Shown piece by piece: positions 25,801 to 38,158 of a stretch of DNA of 64,000 nucleotides. The number at the start of each line of letters is the position of its first letter. The first letter of the stretch is position 1. The notes beneath the pieces were generated by a model, which saw nothing but the letters and a program-made list of their open reading frames with translations, did no database searches and was not told where the DNA came from. A program made the translations under genes and the position numbers. Source of the DNA: Cephalopachus bancanus (lineage: Eukaryota; Chordata; Mammalia; Primates; Tarsiidae); contig JAPVLO010000054.1 in the NCBI GenBank assembly GCA_027257055.1, positions 5,766,001 through 5,830,000 of the forward strand, given 5' to 3'.

Positions 25801-26018
25801 CACTCTGATCTACAATAGATAATAACAAACAATCCAATCACTGCTTCTGTACTCCCTGGTGTTCTACTCTACAGTATTTCCGTGAATAATTAATTTAAAT
25901 AAGAAGGGAACAGAAATATGAAAGGCTATCAAGGGTTGGTGTAAAAAATAAAAGAGATAGAAGGAGGAAATCCCAGGAATTTCAGATATGCACCCCTTTG
26001 CCTTACTTTATCCCTTTC

Positions 26019-26022
26019 TTTT

Positions 26023-26081
<59 letters not shown>

Positions 26082-26429
26082 CTCACTTTCTTTCTCTCTC
26101 TCACTTTCTTTCTCTCTCTCTTTTTCTTTCTTTCTTTCTTTTTTTTTTTTGAGTCGGAGTCTCACTCTGTCACCCAGGCTGGAGGGCAGTAGCATGCTCC
26201 CGGCCACCGCAGCCTCGACCTGCTGGGCTCCTGTGATCCTTCTGCCTCAGCCTTCCAAGTAGCCAGAACTACAGGCGCGCGATAGCACATCCGGCTCCTT
26301 TTTTGATTTATTGTAGAGACGAGGTCTCTCCAAGTTGCCCGGGTGGGGCTTGAACCCATGGGCTCAGGCAATCCTCTCACCTCGGTCTCCCAAAGTGCTG
26401 GGATTACAGGTTGAGGCACCGAGCCCGGC
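26019..26429 (-). mobile_element. Alu element with expanded (TTTC)n tail
   Basis: The tetranucleotide tract at 26019-26142 (TTTC units interrupted by TCTC) is the mutated A-tail of a reversed Alu whose body starts GAGTCGGAGTCTCACTCTG and ends GAGCCCGGCC. Confidence 0.93.
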
Positions 26430-27221
26430 CTATCCATTTCTTAGATGTGGTTCTGAACATTTCATTTAGGGAGGAAGTAGTACCAAAATGTCTCTATTCA
26501 TTGTCTTTGATGATAATACCACAGACAGTGTCACATCCTGAGTGTATGAGCATGAAATCATGTCACACATGATTTCAGCATCTAAAATGAAAAGAAAAGA
26601 CCGTTCAGTCAGCAAATGATTACTATAATATGCAATACATTTTATAAGGAAATCTGGGAAATGTTCCAGGATGCCCATTCTCTGGACAGCTTTTGAGGAA
26701 CACAGGGTTAGAAGCAAATGCCTGCTAATGTCTTAGGTGGTATGAATTTATTTCCAAAGACTCACAGGGGACCAGAGCTTACATTTGTTTAGTGCCTGGC
26801 ATAAGCATGGTACTTATTACAGAGATGATAATAAAAAGATGAATAAAATAGTTTCTTACTCTTCCAGAGTAAGGGATTAAGCAACAAGTCTGACTTACTA
26901 GAAGTATCATTAGAATCTAACAAGTATTTTTTTTTTTTTTTTACACTCAGTTGACTTCATTTAGCTAAGCAATTTTTGTCCCCCTTCTAGAAGTCACTCT
27001 GGGAAGTTAAGCAGTTTCAACAATGCCTGCTATTGCTCAGATGTTTTGGACCTACAGATCAAACCAATAGCAAATTCTTTTGAATAACTAGTGCTGGTAC
27101 ATCTCTGTCCTTTGAGTATGAACTTGATCATTGTCTGCAGCCAAGTGCCATCAAAATAGAGAATTACAGAAGGTGAGTGAGCAAGCTTGAGTATCACAAT
27201 TTGGGACCCAAAAGGATGTCA
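26430..27221. other. Intergenic DNA, no gene recognised
   Basis: Only a T-run near 26926-26942 is notable. Confidence 0.5.
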
Positions 27222-27362
27222 AGCTAGACGTGGTGGTTTACACCTGTAATCCCAGGGTTTTGGGAGGCTGAGGCGGCAGCATTGCCTAAAGCCAGGGAGT
27301 TTGAGACCAACCTTGACAACATAGTGAGAACTTGTCTCTACAAAAAATTAACTAAGTAGTTT
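27222..27362 (+). mobile_element. Single Alu arm (FLAM-like)
   Basis: AGACGTGGTGGTTTACACC, GAGGCGGCAGCATTGCCTAA, CTCTACAAAAAATTAACTAAG. One left arm only. Confidence 0.75.
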
Positions 27363-27714
27363 TGTTTTGTTTTTTTTAAAGGAGACAGATTTTGGAGTAA
27401 TCAGACTGATATTTTTGTGTGGCTTGTAAAGAACCAGGATGGACAATATATATTAAACAATACATTTCTGGCATGTTTTCTTTAAGTTCTTTCTTTTCTG
27501 CATGTCCATACTTTTATAACAATGCTACACTTTCTAATTATCTTCTAGCGAAGGCTAAAAGACTCTTAATTGGGCATCTCATTTCCAGTTCCTTTTTTAT
27601 TTTTATTTTTCCCTCAACAGGGCCCTATATAAGTTTAGACTATGCATCCATATATTTTGCATTGCATGGGAGAAAAGACATCATTTTTCTTCTACCCATC
27701 TGTGTTCTTATCTG

Positions 27715-28545
27715 AGACAATCCTGCAACAGAAGGCAGATAACAAGAGAAAAGCAAACGGATGTTTATTAATAAATACACCTCATGTATACATATCTGGG
27801 GAATGAGTAATTCTCAAAAAAGGTGGCTTAGAACTCTGGCTTATATAGAGAGCATCTTCAACAAGGAACAATGAATTTTTGAGAAACTGACCAGGGAAAA
27901 TGACTTTGAGTTTCTAGGAATGGCAAGTTGCAGGAAAGCGAATATATGTGATACTAATTGTAGATAAAGACTAGTTAGTGAGCTGGGCTCAGTGGCTCAG
28001 CCTGTAATCCTAGTGCTTTAGGAGGCTGAGGTGAGTGGATTGCCTGAGCCCACGGGTTCGAGACCTGCCTGGGCAACTTGGCGAGACCTCGTCTCTACAA
28101 TAAATCAACAAATTAGCCAGGCGTAGCAGCGCACGCCTGTAGTTCCAGCTACTTGGAAGGTTGAGGCGGAAGGATAGTCGGATCCCAGCAGGTCGAGGCT
28201 GCGGTGGCCGGGAGCGGCCACTGCACTCCAGTCTGGGCGATAGAGTGAGACTACAACTCAAAAAAAAAAAAAAAAAAAAAGACTAGTTAGTAAAGTTTGT
28301 CATGTAGATTCTCTTTGCCATCTTCAGGCAGGTAAGGGTCCAAAGTCATCTCTGGTGATCAACCTTTGTCTTTCTTGGCAGAGAGGGAGGGGGGACATTA
28401 TTGTAAATTCATATTTTGCTTTTAAGCAAATGGAGGAAGGCAGAGACCTTTTGGTATCTTTTTCCTCTCAATTGTGTTTAGCTCAAAATAATCCTTTTGC
28501 CATAGTGGCATATTTTGGGGTGGCATAGTCTGTACCCTTCAGCAT
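27715..28545. mobile_element. Possible old LTR remnant split by an Alu
   Basis: ACGGATGTTTATTAATAAATACACC has the look of a reversed LTR polyadenylation region. A matching style of sequence continues on the far side of the Alu at 27981-28280, ending GGCATAGTCTGTACCCT. I cannot name the family, so this is weak. Confidence 0.35.
27981..28280 (+). mobile_element. Alu element (lineage-specific type)
   Basis: Full sense Alu, AGCTGGGCTCAGTGGCTCAG to a 20-base A-tail. GACTAGTTAGT occurs at 27969-27979 and 28281-28291 as a perfect 11-base target-site duplication. Confidence 0.95.
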
Positions 28546-28612
28546 AAAATTTCTATATATTTTTTACTAACTGGTCTTTTCCCCTCTGTGTAGCTACAAG
28601 AATTAAACTAGT

Positions 28613-28905
28613 AGGGCCAGGTATGGTGGCTCACACCTACAATCCCAGGACTTTGGGACACTGAGGTGGGAGGAATGCTTGAGACCAGGAGTTCAAGGCA
28701 AACCTAGGTAACATAGTGAGACTCATCTCTACAAAAAAAGTTTTAAAAATTAACTGGGCATGGTAGTGCACGCCTATAGTCCCAGGTACTCAGGAGGCTG
28801 AGGCAGGAGCATTGCCTGGGCCCACTAAGTTGAGGTGATTGTGAACTGTGATTGTGTCACTATACTTCAGTTTGGGTGAGAGAGACCCCAACTCAAACAA
28901 ACAAC
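28613..28905 (+). mobile_element. Alu element (AluJ-like)
   Basis: GGGCCAGGTATGGTGGCTCAC to a tail of (CAAA)n. The right-arm GGGCATGGTAGTGCACGCC and TGAGGCAGGAGCATTGCC look like old anthropoid-style AluJ. Confidence 0.85.
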
Positions 28906-30009
28906 ATCAAGAAGAATTAAACTCTCAGGAAAACATCAATACTCAAAGGAGTCTCTCTTCCACCCCTCCCATTTGCTGCCCCTTTACAATGACAAGCTTT
29001 ACAAATATTTTTAGTATCTTAAGTTTCTCTCTTTCCCATAGCACACAAATTCACATGGTCCAGCCTCCAAGGCCTTGTGTATTGTATTTCCAGAGCCTGA
29101 AATGCCTTCTCCTGATGCTGCTAAATCACGTTTCTGCCTTATTTCAAAGGTCTGTTCACAACCCATCTACCGCAAACCGTGTTAGATGCGTTTTTCCACA
29201 TGGAGAGTGCTCTGATTACTCCAGGGATTCCATCAGCACACTTACTTGATGTAAGCTCTTATATTTTCTCACATTTTCAGGCCTTCAACATTAGGTTACC
29301 ACATTTTTGGAAGCAGCCAGTGTGTTGTTCATTCCCTTTAGGACACTTTGTCCTTCTACATATGGTAGAAACTTAGGAATGCAGTTAAACAACTTCCTAT
29401 TTTCCCCAAGTCTTAAAAGAGCTATCATGACCATCTCAGACATTGTTATTTCCAGAGTTTTCCTAATTTATTTTAAGAAAAGAGCAGATAAGATGCACAA
29501 GATAAGGGACATTCTCTGGCTGTGGGGTTTCTTTAGCACATTTCAGGATTATTACAACATGACAACTTTGCTCTAACTTCCTTAAGTAGAGTGTGGCTGC
29601 TTAGCGTCTTGCTTTAGGAGGTAACCACTTTAGGTATATCCACATATATCAACAACTAAAGGCCAAAGCACAGACTGAGGCCCTCGGGCAAGCAGACTGA
29701 ACCACAGTCTGCAATGTCAGATCATTAGGCAAAGCATTTGAGGGTGATCGCCACGCTTTCCCTTGTGCTTCTGCAAAGCACAGGTTTTCCCAGGAATTGC
29801 TGAGTGAAGGATCCCCTTACTGAAGGAACAGCCAACTCATTAGAAGGGTCTCAACTTTATAATACACTGCTGGTTTGGCTGATTTACTGTTAACCAATTA
29901 TGGATCACCATAATGACCGGCCTTTGGGATAGCCTTGCAAAAAATCAGTTGTGCCTTAAATGTAATTAACCAATGTTTTTTTCTACTCCAATCCTTGAAC
30001 GCAATGAGT

Positions 30010-30175
30010 TAGAGCAGAGTTTCCTAAAGCATGGCCTGAACTTATAGAACCGTAATCACCAGAAACACTTGGGTAGTTTGCTAAAATGTACAGGTTTGGG
30101 GATCACCTGACCCAGGCTCTCTGGCGTGGAGCCTGGAGGTCTGCATTTGAACAGGAGCCATCCAAAAGCACTGGG
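30010..30175 (+). mobile_element. MER5A-like hAT relic
   Basis: CATGGCCTGAACTTATAGAAC, CACCAGAAACACTTGGGTAG and GGTCTGCATTTGAACAGG fit the MER5A pattern in a decayed state. Confidence 0.65.
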
Positions 30176-30594
30176 ACAGAAGGTAGGAGGGCAGTGTGAC
30201 ATTGAACTGTCAAAGGTATATAAAAATATGAGGGATGGTTCTTCACAATGTTATCATAATTTTCTCTCATTAGATTATAGGATTTTAGGCTTATGTCCTC
30301 AGAGAGCAGAGGGAATAGCAGACAGGGGAGGGGACTGGACAGGACAAGCTTATGTTCTATTTTAGACCCTGCCTCTAATTATCTGTGTGACTTTGAACAA
30401 TTCACTTAACCCTCCGGGTTTGGTTTTGTCATCTAAAATTATCAGTGTGTGGGCCTATGTGTTTTAATGTCCTGTCTACCTCTGACAATCTCTGATGGAA
30501 ATATTAGATTTGAAAATATAAGTAGAAAGTATAAACTCTCCTGTTTATCTGTGGCATCTGTGAGGTAATAGGCAGAAGAGGTTGACAGTTTCAC

Positions 30595-30800
30595 AAAAGG
30601 AAAGTGGGATTCAGATACAGTGGCTAAAATTCTGCTCCAGGAACTCGTACCTTGTCACCTGCTGGCTGTCTGTGTGATTTGGACAAATCACCTTCATCAC
30701 AGTTTCCTCCTCTGCAAAGTCACAATGACACCTGCTAGCAACCACTTTGCAAAATTCCTGAGCAGGTCAAAGACATAACCTGCTCCAGTGATTTGAAAAT
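30595..30800 (+). repeat. MIR relic
   Basis: ATTCAGATACAGTGGCTAAAA, CTGGCTGTCTGTGTGATTTGG and a CACAGTTTCCTCCTCTGCAAA core. Confidence 0.65.
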
Positions 30801-31294
30801 TATAAAGTGAAAATCAATGGGGCAGATTGAAAGTTGTCATTTTAATTTGAATTAAGTCAGGTGAGTATCAGGTGTCAAGCAGTGTTCAAATGCTGTCTGT
30901 CCAGAGGGGTGTGGGAAGCACTGAAGACTTAGGGCTCCATTAGAAGATCCTGAGCCTTGAGTGAAACAATCTCGTGAGGAAGAGAGTGGCTGGAACAGCG
31001 CCGGGAGGGCAGGCTGTGGGCCAAGATCAGCCCGGGAGTTTATATAACACTCATTTAGCATCAGACATACTTTAGCCCCTAGAAAAGAAAGTGAGCAGGA
31101 GGGGCCCCCTGAGATGTCTTGGATGCTTTGAGAATTTTAAAAGCTGCAATTTGGAATTCAAGCATTCACTTCCTTTTCAAACAAAATTGAGACCCTATAG
31201 GGTAATTTCATACTGAAGAACTCTCACTTTTAAAGCCTGGTTAGAATTCGAGATAATTGGAATGGGATAAGACTCTTACTATCTATGATAATAG

Positions 31295-31500
31295 GCATTA
31301 TAAAGTGGGGGCAAGAATATGGCTTTGAGATTAGGTTGGATTCAAATCCCAGGCTTCAACAATTTATTTTGAGTTCCTGGGCCAATCATCTAACATCTCA
31401 CCTCCTCAGTTTTCCTGTCTGTAAAATGAGAATAATGTAACACCTGTTTCATCAAGGTGGTTGGGAGGCCTGGTAAGAGATTACAGGGAATGCTGAATTC
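31295..31500 (+). repeat. MIR relic
   Basis: ATATGGCTTTGAGATTAGGTT, CCAATCATCTAACATCTCACC and TTTTCCTGTCTGTAAAATGAG in the sense direction. Confidence 0.75.
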
Positions 31501-32507
31501 TGGTAACTTTTGGTATTCTGTTTCTCAGCATTTATTCCACACTTACATGCATTTTGTGATGATCCACATCACCTGAAGCCAAATTGGAAACTGCAGCATC
31601 ACCTGGCAATCTTCGCACACTAATAAAAATGGCATAAGAACCCTTGTTTCTTAAACTTTCAAAGATGGAAGATTAACGTACAAAGTAGAACATTTTGTTT
31701 CACGCTTCTTACTGTAAGCCTTGTCTTGTAAAGGCCTATAAGAGGAAAACAGGCTGAATTTCTGTGAATTACTTCAGCTGGTCCTGAAGCAACACTGGTT
31801 CATCATCTGAACCCATTTTGATCATCACTAAATTAAAAACAGGAAGATGGTTGACAAGGTTGTTCTATTTATTCCCCTAGAGACACTACTTGAAATAAAT
31901 ATAAATTTGAATTTTATATGAATGCTGTCTCAAAAGTTTGTCAGTATGATTATTATACTGCAAGTTTATGGTTTATTACGATTTCAAAAAACTATAGTGT
32001 CCAGATAGAACTGCTTGTCTTGCTACAACATATAGCAATCATTGGAGTTTTCTAGTTGTGACCTCAAGGTGTGTCATGGTCTTAACTTTTCTTCAAAAGT
32101 AAGCTACTCAGATCAGTAGTTTTTAATGTTTATAAAGATTTGTATTTAACTTATATTTTGTATATTTAATTTGTATTTAAATCCTTGAGAACCGCTAACT
32201 CAAATATAGCAGGTATAGACACCCCCATTAACCCAGAATATGTGACTAACCACATACCTAATTACGTTTTTGAGAGGTCCTATCTATACATTTAATGAAT
32301 GTTCTTATTTTGCAGCAAGGGTATGTAATACAGGTGATTCCTTTCAGAGTCAGGACCCAGGCAAATCTGCATGTAGCATTTTTGGTCTCTTTGGGTTTAA
32401 AGCTCATAATGGAACAATTGAAAACATGTTTGTTTTTGTGAATCCATGACAACAAGAGCTTAATCCAAAACCCAGCTGTGAGTGCTGGTAACAGGCGCTC
32501 TGCTAAC

Positions 32508-32741
32508 CTGAAAGAATGCAGGCACCGTCTGCATTTGGATCACATATTTGTCGGTGGAGTACTTTTTTGGTAGAGAGAAACAGAAAATTCCGGCTTCTTC
32601 AGAGATGTGAATGTAGGCAATCCCTCCTCCAAAAGTAGTCAAAATACCACTCCAGAGAACCTTGACTTTATAAGGGAAGGCAGTTTCTGAATCACAGAAA
32701 GGCTTTTCCTGCTTAACTGGCCGGCCTGGAATGAAGCGCTG
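32508..32741 (-). CDS. Unidentified exon-like open island
   Basis: A fully open 78-codon segment sits between an acceptor (CATTTTTAG before 32741) and a donor (CAG then GTTAGC at 32508), phase 0 on both sides. The peptide starts QRFIPGRPVKQEKPF, contains the glycine-rich TTFGGGIAYIHISEE, and ends VIQMQTVPAFFQ. The alternation of hydrophobic and polar residues looks like beta-strand protein, with two cysteines. It is not within any repeat I recognise, and I do not recognise the family. It could be a true exon of an unannotated minus-strand gene, an exon of a gene inactivated in this lineage, or a chance frame. No start or stop codon exon was found nearby. Confidence 0.4.
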
Positions 32742-33493
32742 CTAAAAATGTTATAAGTGACTTGATTTAGACATTTCTGTCCTCTTTTCTAGTATCATCA
32801 TGTGTACATGTTAAAGAGATTCTACAAGCTTCTCATACGTTCCCTGCACCTTTTAAAGCCTTCTTCTTGGAAAACAGATGTGGAGAGAGGATTTCCCAGA
32901 CTTGGAAAAGTTTCCGTCTTTCAGAACTTTGTGTGTGTTTGGTATTTTGGGTAAAGCATTGCATTATTTGATTATTTTCCCCAAGACTACATAGAGATAG
33001 AAAATGTATCCAGGTAGACATTTCTAAATAAAGAGAAGAAAGGTTTCGGAGAAAGTATCTGGGTTGTATCAGGACTTTATAATTTTTCTTCTACCATACT
33101 GAATTGTACTCAAGACAAACACTTTTATAAGTAGGATCTTGAGCCAAGAAGTATAATTCTAAGTGAGGGGGAGTATAGAAAATTGGAACATGTTGTTGTT
33201 TCCAGAGGAGGGCTCATCTTGCCCCTTCTTGGGGAAATGTCCCAAAAAAAGTTCTTTACTGTCACTATCTCATAAGTAAAATTCTTTGGAAGAAATGAAT
33301 ATTTCCACATTTTTCTATGTCTTAGGCATCAGTTGTAATTCATGCTTGCAAGGCTGAGCTGTCACTCTGCTTTGGAAATCTCTATTGGAAAGAGCCTAAA
33401 AATTCAAAGAAAAGCATTCCTGGAATGGTATATTCTTTATTATGCAAAGGAAGATTCAGAGCTTTAGGATCTATGCATAGTGATCATTTCTCT

Positions 33494-33644
33494 TTTTAAA
33501 AATTTTTGATTTTAAAGATGTGGTGTACAATTCAGGGTTAGGTTTATAAATGTTCATTAGGTAGGTACCCTTGTTGATGAGGTGTGCCCCTTCCCCCGGC
33601 AGTTTCCCACTACTGCCAATTCTTTTCTTATAGTATTACAGCAA
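33494..33644 (-). mobile_element. L1 3' UTR fragment (recent family)
   Basis: Reversed L1 tail of about 150 bases with GGTGTACAATTCAGGGTTAGG and TTTCCCACTACTGCCAATTC. TGATCATTTCT on both sides (33481 and 33648) marks the target-site duplication, so this is a complete, severely 5'-truncated insertion. Confidence 0.85.
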
Positions 33645-33899
33645 TTGTATGATCATTTCTTTAACAGACTATCTTTAGATCATTTTTATGTTCACAACAT
33701 CATGATCATTTTTTGGAGGTTTATTCCTACTTGAATTACTTAGCTGTCTAGGATAATCAGTTTCTCCAGGAAGGATGCCTCCTCTGACCACCATACCACC
33801 TTTCCAACTGTATCTTTTCATGTACCTTAACAGCACTTTGCTTTTCCTTCACAGTACTTATTATAGTTGGTAATGATATATTTATGTATGTTTATTTCA

Positions 33900-34022
33900 T
33901 TTATACCTACTTTCCTCCGAAAGTCAGGGCAGGGATTCTGATGGCTCACTGTTGCATCCTGATGTCTATCACAGTGCCTAGGGCATAGCCAGTTTTCAGT
34001 AAATAGTTCTTATGTGAATGTT
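33900..34022 (+). repeat. L2 3' end relic
   Basis: GTCAGGGCAGGGATTCTGAT, CACAGTGCCTAGGGCATAG and CAGTAAATAGTTC fit a decayed L2 tail. Confidence 0.6.
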
Positions 34023-34188
34023 GTTACATTATAAACTATGTCTGGATCTTTATGTTGAATGAATGAGTGGATGTCTCTGACTCTTCATGAACTAGGTACA
34101 TTTTGAGAAAAAAAAACATGCTGATGACAGAGCTCAGATATAACCTCATTGGTAACTGGAAGGAAAGATGAGTTTAGATGGGTTTTTA

Positions 34189-34489
<301 letters not shown>

Positions 34490-34838
34490 CTGTTTCCAAT
34501 ACGCAAGCAGTCCATAAACCCCTTATGTTTAATGTTAAAATTCAGGATATGATACCTAAGAAAAGATCATAGGCAGTCACTTCCTTGTTTTAGTAGATCT
34601 GTCTCTCCAAGAAACAGCTCTCCAATCTCTGGCTTACATTCTACCCTCTAGAAACACCCAGGAATCCAAGTAAAGTCTTTTTGACATGACTGCTGTCTTT
34701 GCTGAATTTCCTTTAAATGCAGCAAATTGTTGAGCCTTTTCTGATTTCCTTCACTTTTATCCATGGGAGCTCAGGCCCCTGCTTGTTAGGGAGGGCATTC
34801 AATTAGTAGTGTTGGGACCATCTGAACAGCTCTAAGCA

Positions 34839-34924
34839 CAACAAGAAAATAAGGGATTGGTTACTGTTATTTGTAGTTGTGATTGATGTCACAAAAAGAG
34901 TTTTGGCAACAGGGAGTTTAGAGA
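34839..34924 (-). repeat. Short copy of an LTR-like end
   Basis: About 85 bases nearly identical to 36697-36780, including TTACTGTTATTTGTA and TTTTGGCAACAGGGAGTTTAG. The flanks differ after the shared part. Confidence 0.75.
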
Positions 34925-35201
34925 GGTGAGTAGTGAGTACTAGGAAGTGGGAAGAAGGACATTATACCAGAATATTAAAATTTCATTTGGATAGTCCAGA
35001 AATTAGACCATCTACACAGTATTAGAATTCCCCTTTGATATTTATAAATCCAAAATCTAAAAAGATATGTCTGAGTTCATGTCTGACACTGGGATTCCAC
35101 TACTTAAAGACAACAAAATGTGAAGACAAACCTTGTCTTCTCTTACCCTGATCCATAAAAGGCACATACAATAAACATCTTCCTGAATAATGGAGTCTGA
35201 C

Positions 35202-35494
35202 TTTTTTTTTTTTTTTTGAGTTGGAATCTCACTCTGTTGCCCAGACTGGAGGGCAGTGGCTGCCCCTGGCCACTGCAGCCTTGACCTATTAGGTTCCAGC
35301 GATCCTTCCGCCTCAGCTTTCCAAGTAGCTGGAACTACAGGCATGCGCTACCACACCCGGCTAATTTTTGACTTATTGTAGAGATGAGGTCTCGCCAAGT
35401 TGCCCAGGCAGGTCTCTAACCTGCGGGCTCAGGAAATCCACTCACCTCGGCCTCCCAAAGCGCGGGATTACAGGCTGAGCCACCGAGCCCAGCT
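35202..35494 (-). mobile_element. Alu element (lineage-specific type)
   Basis: Reversed Alu. GAGTCTGACTTT flanks both sides (35193 and 35495) as the target-site duplication. Confidence 0.93.
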
Positions 35495-35920
35495 GAGTCT
35501 GACTTTCAAGCACTGCTTAGCCAGTTATAGATTTAGGCAGAAAAGTATTACCCAGAGCACTTGAGTTGGAAAAGGCAGACATTTTTTCTTGATTACTCCT
35601 TTCCTAAAGTTCGAAATTTCAGCGATTTTTAAAATAATTATCTCACCTCCAAATTTGTGGAATAATAGATGATGTATTTGTTTTTCATCCTCAAAAAGTT
35701 AGCTTGGTGAAATAAGTACAGGTAGAATAAATACAAACATAAAATGATTCAAAACTCATGTTTTGAAAGGGTGTCGCTGGTACAGAGTCATCTGATTCTG
35801 TCTCAATCTTTGTCAACATGGCCCAATTCAAGTTAGAATCTGTTTGGGTAAATAGAATAAACTAAGAATGGGCAGCAGACATAGCTCTTCAAATCCCATT
35901 TGATAAAGGTTTAGGTTCAA

Positions 35921-36200
35921 GCCGGGATCGGTGGCTCAGCCTGTAATCCCGCGCCTTTGGGAGGCTGAGGTGAGTGGATTGCCTGAGCCCGCGGGTTCGA
36001 GACCCACCTGGGCAGCAAGACCTCATCTCTACAATAAATCAAAAAATCAGCCGGGCATGGTAGCGCATGCCTGTAATTCTGGCTACTTGGAAGGCTGAGG
36101 CGGAAGGATCGCTGGAGCCCAGCAGGTCAAGGCTGCGGTGGCCGGGAGCGGCCACTGCACTCCAGTCTGGGCGACAGAGTGAGACTCCAACTCAAAAAAA
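35921..36200 (+). mobile_element. Alu element (lineage-specific type)
   Basis: Sense Alu starting GCCGGGATCGGTGGCTCAGC. AAGGTTTAGGTTCAA at 35906-35920 and again at about 36200-36214 is a near-perfect 15-base target-site duplication. Confidence 0.95.
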
Positions 36201-36469
36201 AGGTTTAGGTTCAAATTTTATCATTTGACTAACTTCTTTTTTTTTTTTAGATAATTTGGGTTTAATTTTTTTATTATAAAAGTCATAATGCTAACCACTT
36301 AAAGAGTTATTTTCCTGTTGTGTTTTTGTTGTTTTTATCTTTTTTTTAAATGAATGAGACATTTGTTAAAGCAGGACTATAATATAAATGAGAGTCACAA
36401 CATATAATGGATTCAGCAATGTCCCTCTTCTTGTCCTTTCTGCATATTTTCTCTCTAGAAAGCAGCAAA

Positions 36470-36780
36470 GAATTGGCGTTCAGAGGTGGTGTTCTGATGG
36501 TGAGCTGACATACAGATCCGTAATTTAAACAACAGTTTATTTAAGCCAGATTTATAGTTTCTGAAGAGCTACAAGGCAGTTGCCAATTGGAACTACTTAT
36601 TGATTGGTCATTTAAAATAAAATGAAACAAAGTCCTCAAAGGCTAACTATTCAGAGGAGAAGGCTTTAAATTCAGCTCTTGTCTGGTCTTCCGACAACAA
36701 CAAAATGAGGGATTGATTACTGTTATTTGTAATAGTGATTGACGTCACAAAAACAGTTTTGGCAACAGGGAGTTTAGAAA
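36470..36780 (-). mobile_element. Probable LTR remnant
   Basis: Read on the minus strand it begins CTGTTGCCAAAACTG and carries a CCAATCAATAAG box, then CTATAAATCTGGC (TATA-like) and AAATAAAC (poly(A) signal), in LTR order within about 300 bases. The first 85 bases recur at 34839-34924. The family is not identified and no target-site duplication was confirmed. Confidence 0.5.
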
Positions 36781-36820
36781 GTCAATTGATCCCCTTTTAT
36801 TTTTAGTCTATTAATATTTA

Positions 36821-37124
36821 TTTATTTATTTATTTTATTTTATTTTTTTTGAGTTGGAGTCTCACTCTGTCGCCCAGACTGGAGTGCAGTGTCCGCTCCC
36901 AGCCTCCGCAGCCTCGACCTGCTGGGCTCCGGTGATCCTTCCGCCTCAGCCTTCCAAGTAGCTGGAATTACAGGCATGTGCTACAACACCCGGCTGATTT
37001 TTTGATTTATTGTAGAGATGAGGTCTCGCTGCCCAGGCGGGTCTCGAACCCGCGGGCTCAGGCAATCCACTCACCTTAGCCTCCCAAAGGCGCGGGATTA
37101 CAGGCTGAGCCACCGAGCCCGGCT
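36821..37124 (-). mobile_element. Alu element with (TTTA)n tail
   Basis: Reversed Alu. AGTCTATTAATATTTA at 36805-36820 and 37125-37140 is a perfect 16-base target-site duplication. Confidence 0.96.
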
Positions 37125-37640
37125 AGTCTATTAATATTTAATGTAATATTTGATATGGTTGTATTTAAGTTTACCATTCTATGATCTATTTCTATTTGCT
37201 GCCTTTTTAAAAGTTGTTATTCTCTTTCTTCTCTCTTATATATTATTTAATTTTTTACAATTTCATTGTAATTTATCTTTTAGTTTTTTGGCTATGACTT
37301 TTTGAATTATTTTTTAAGGAGTTACTCTAGAGATTTCAATATAGATCCTTAAATATTCACCATTCATTTAGAATTGGTATGTAACACCTCATGGAAATTG
37401 TTGAAACCTTACAAATGTGTACATGAATTTACCTCTTATTTATCCTGTTATAATATATATTATAAAACTCATACAATGTGATTTTTGCTTTAATATTCTC
37501 TGCATTGTTTCTAGTTTAGTGTATGTGCTATTAAGGTGAGCACTTCATGTATCTTTTCATCTATTTTTAATTGTTTTGTTAGTATCTATTTAACTGAAAA
37601 TCTTAATGCTAATTTTGTAGAATTCTGGGTGTTTTGGATG
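37125..37640. mobile_element. Old L1-like fragment
   Basis: GGAGTTACTCTAGAGATTTCAA and ATGTAACACCTCATGG resemble decayed L1M sequence. Low certainty; the rest is AT-rich. Confidence 0.4.
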
Positions 37641-38158
37641 GCAGATACAGAGATTGTATTTGTGTGTATGTGTATGGGACTTTTAAACTAAAGGGACATT
37701 TGTGAGGGCTAACCTACTGAAAGGATACATTGTAGAATACTAAAGCAGAATTGAACCCATATGGAGTTTGAGGTTATTTTATTTTGAAAGCTAACCTTGT
37801 AAGTCCTTAGTCTTTCCAAAAATAATTTTAACTTCTAAGTTTCATGTTTCTATTTTCATGTTCCATGGGCCTTCCCTCCTAATCCCCTATTCCTTTCCTC
37901 TATGTGACCTATAGAGTCAGACATTACTTGTTGGGATCATTTCTGGCACTGCTTTGGAGATGCAGTTCATGAAGACTGATTCTGGAGATCCCAGCTATGG
38001 ACCTAATAAATTCCCACCCTCAGGAATCTCTAGGTCATCATCATCGTCTGAACAGCATTCAAAGAGATAGGGAGTGGGACATCCAGTTGGGGAAAGCGAT
38101 TAGGTAGTCCCAGAGTTGCCAAGAGGACAATTGTGAAATCCTTTCATAGATGCTTTTC

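Noticed and set aside
26019..26142. Regular short repeats suggesting a repeat array
   Set aside because: It is a (TTTC)n microsatellite derived from an Alu A-tail, with no spacers. It is not a CRISPR array.
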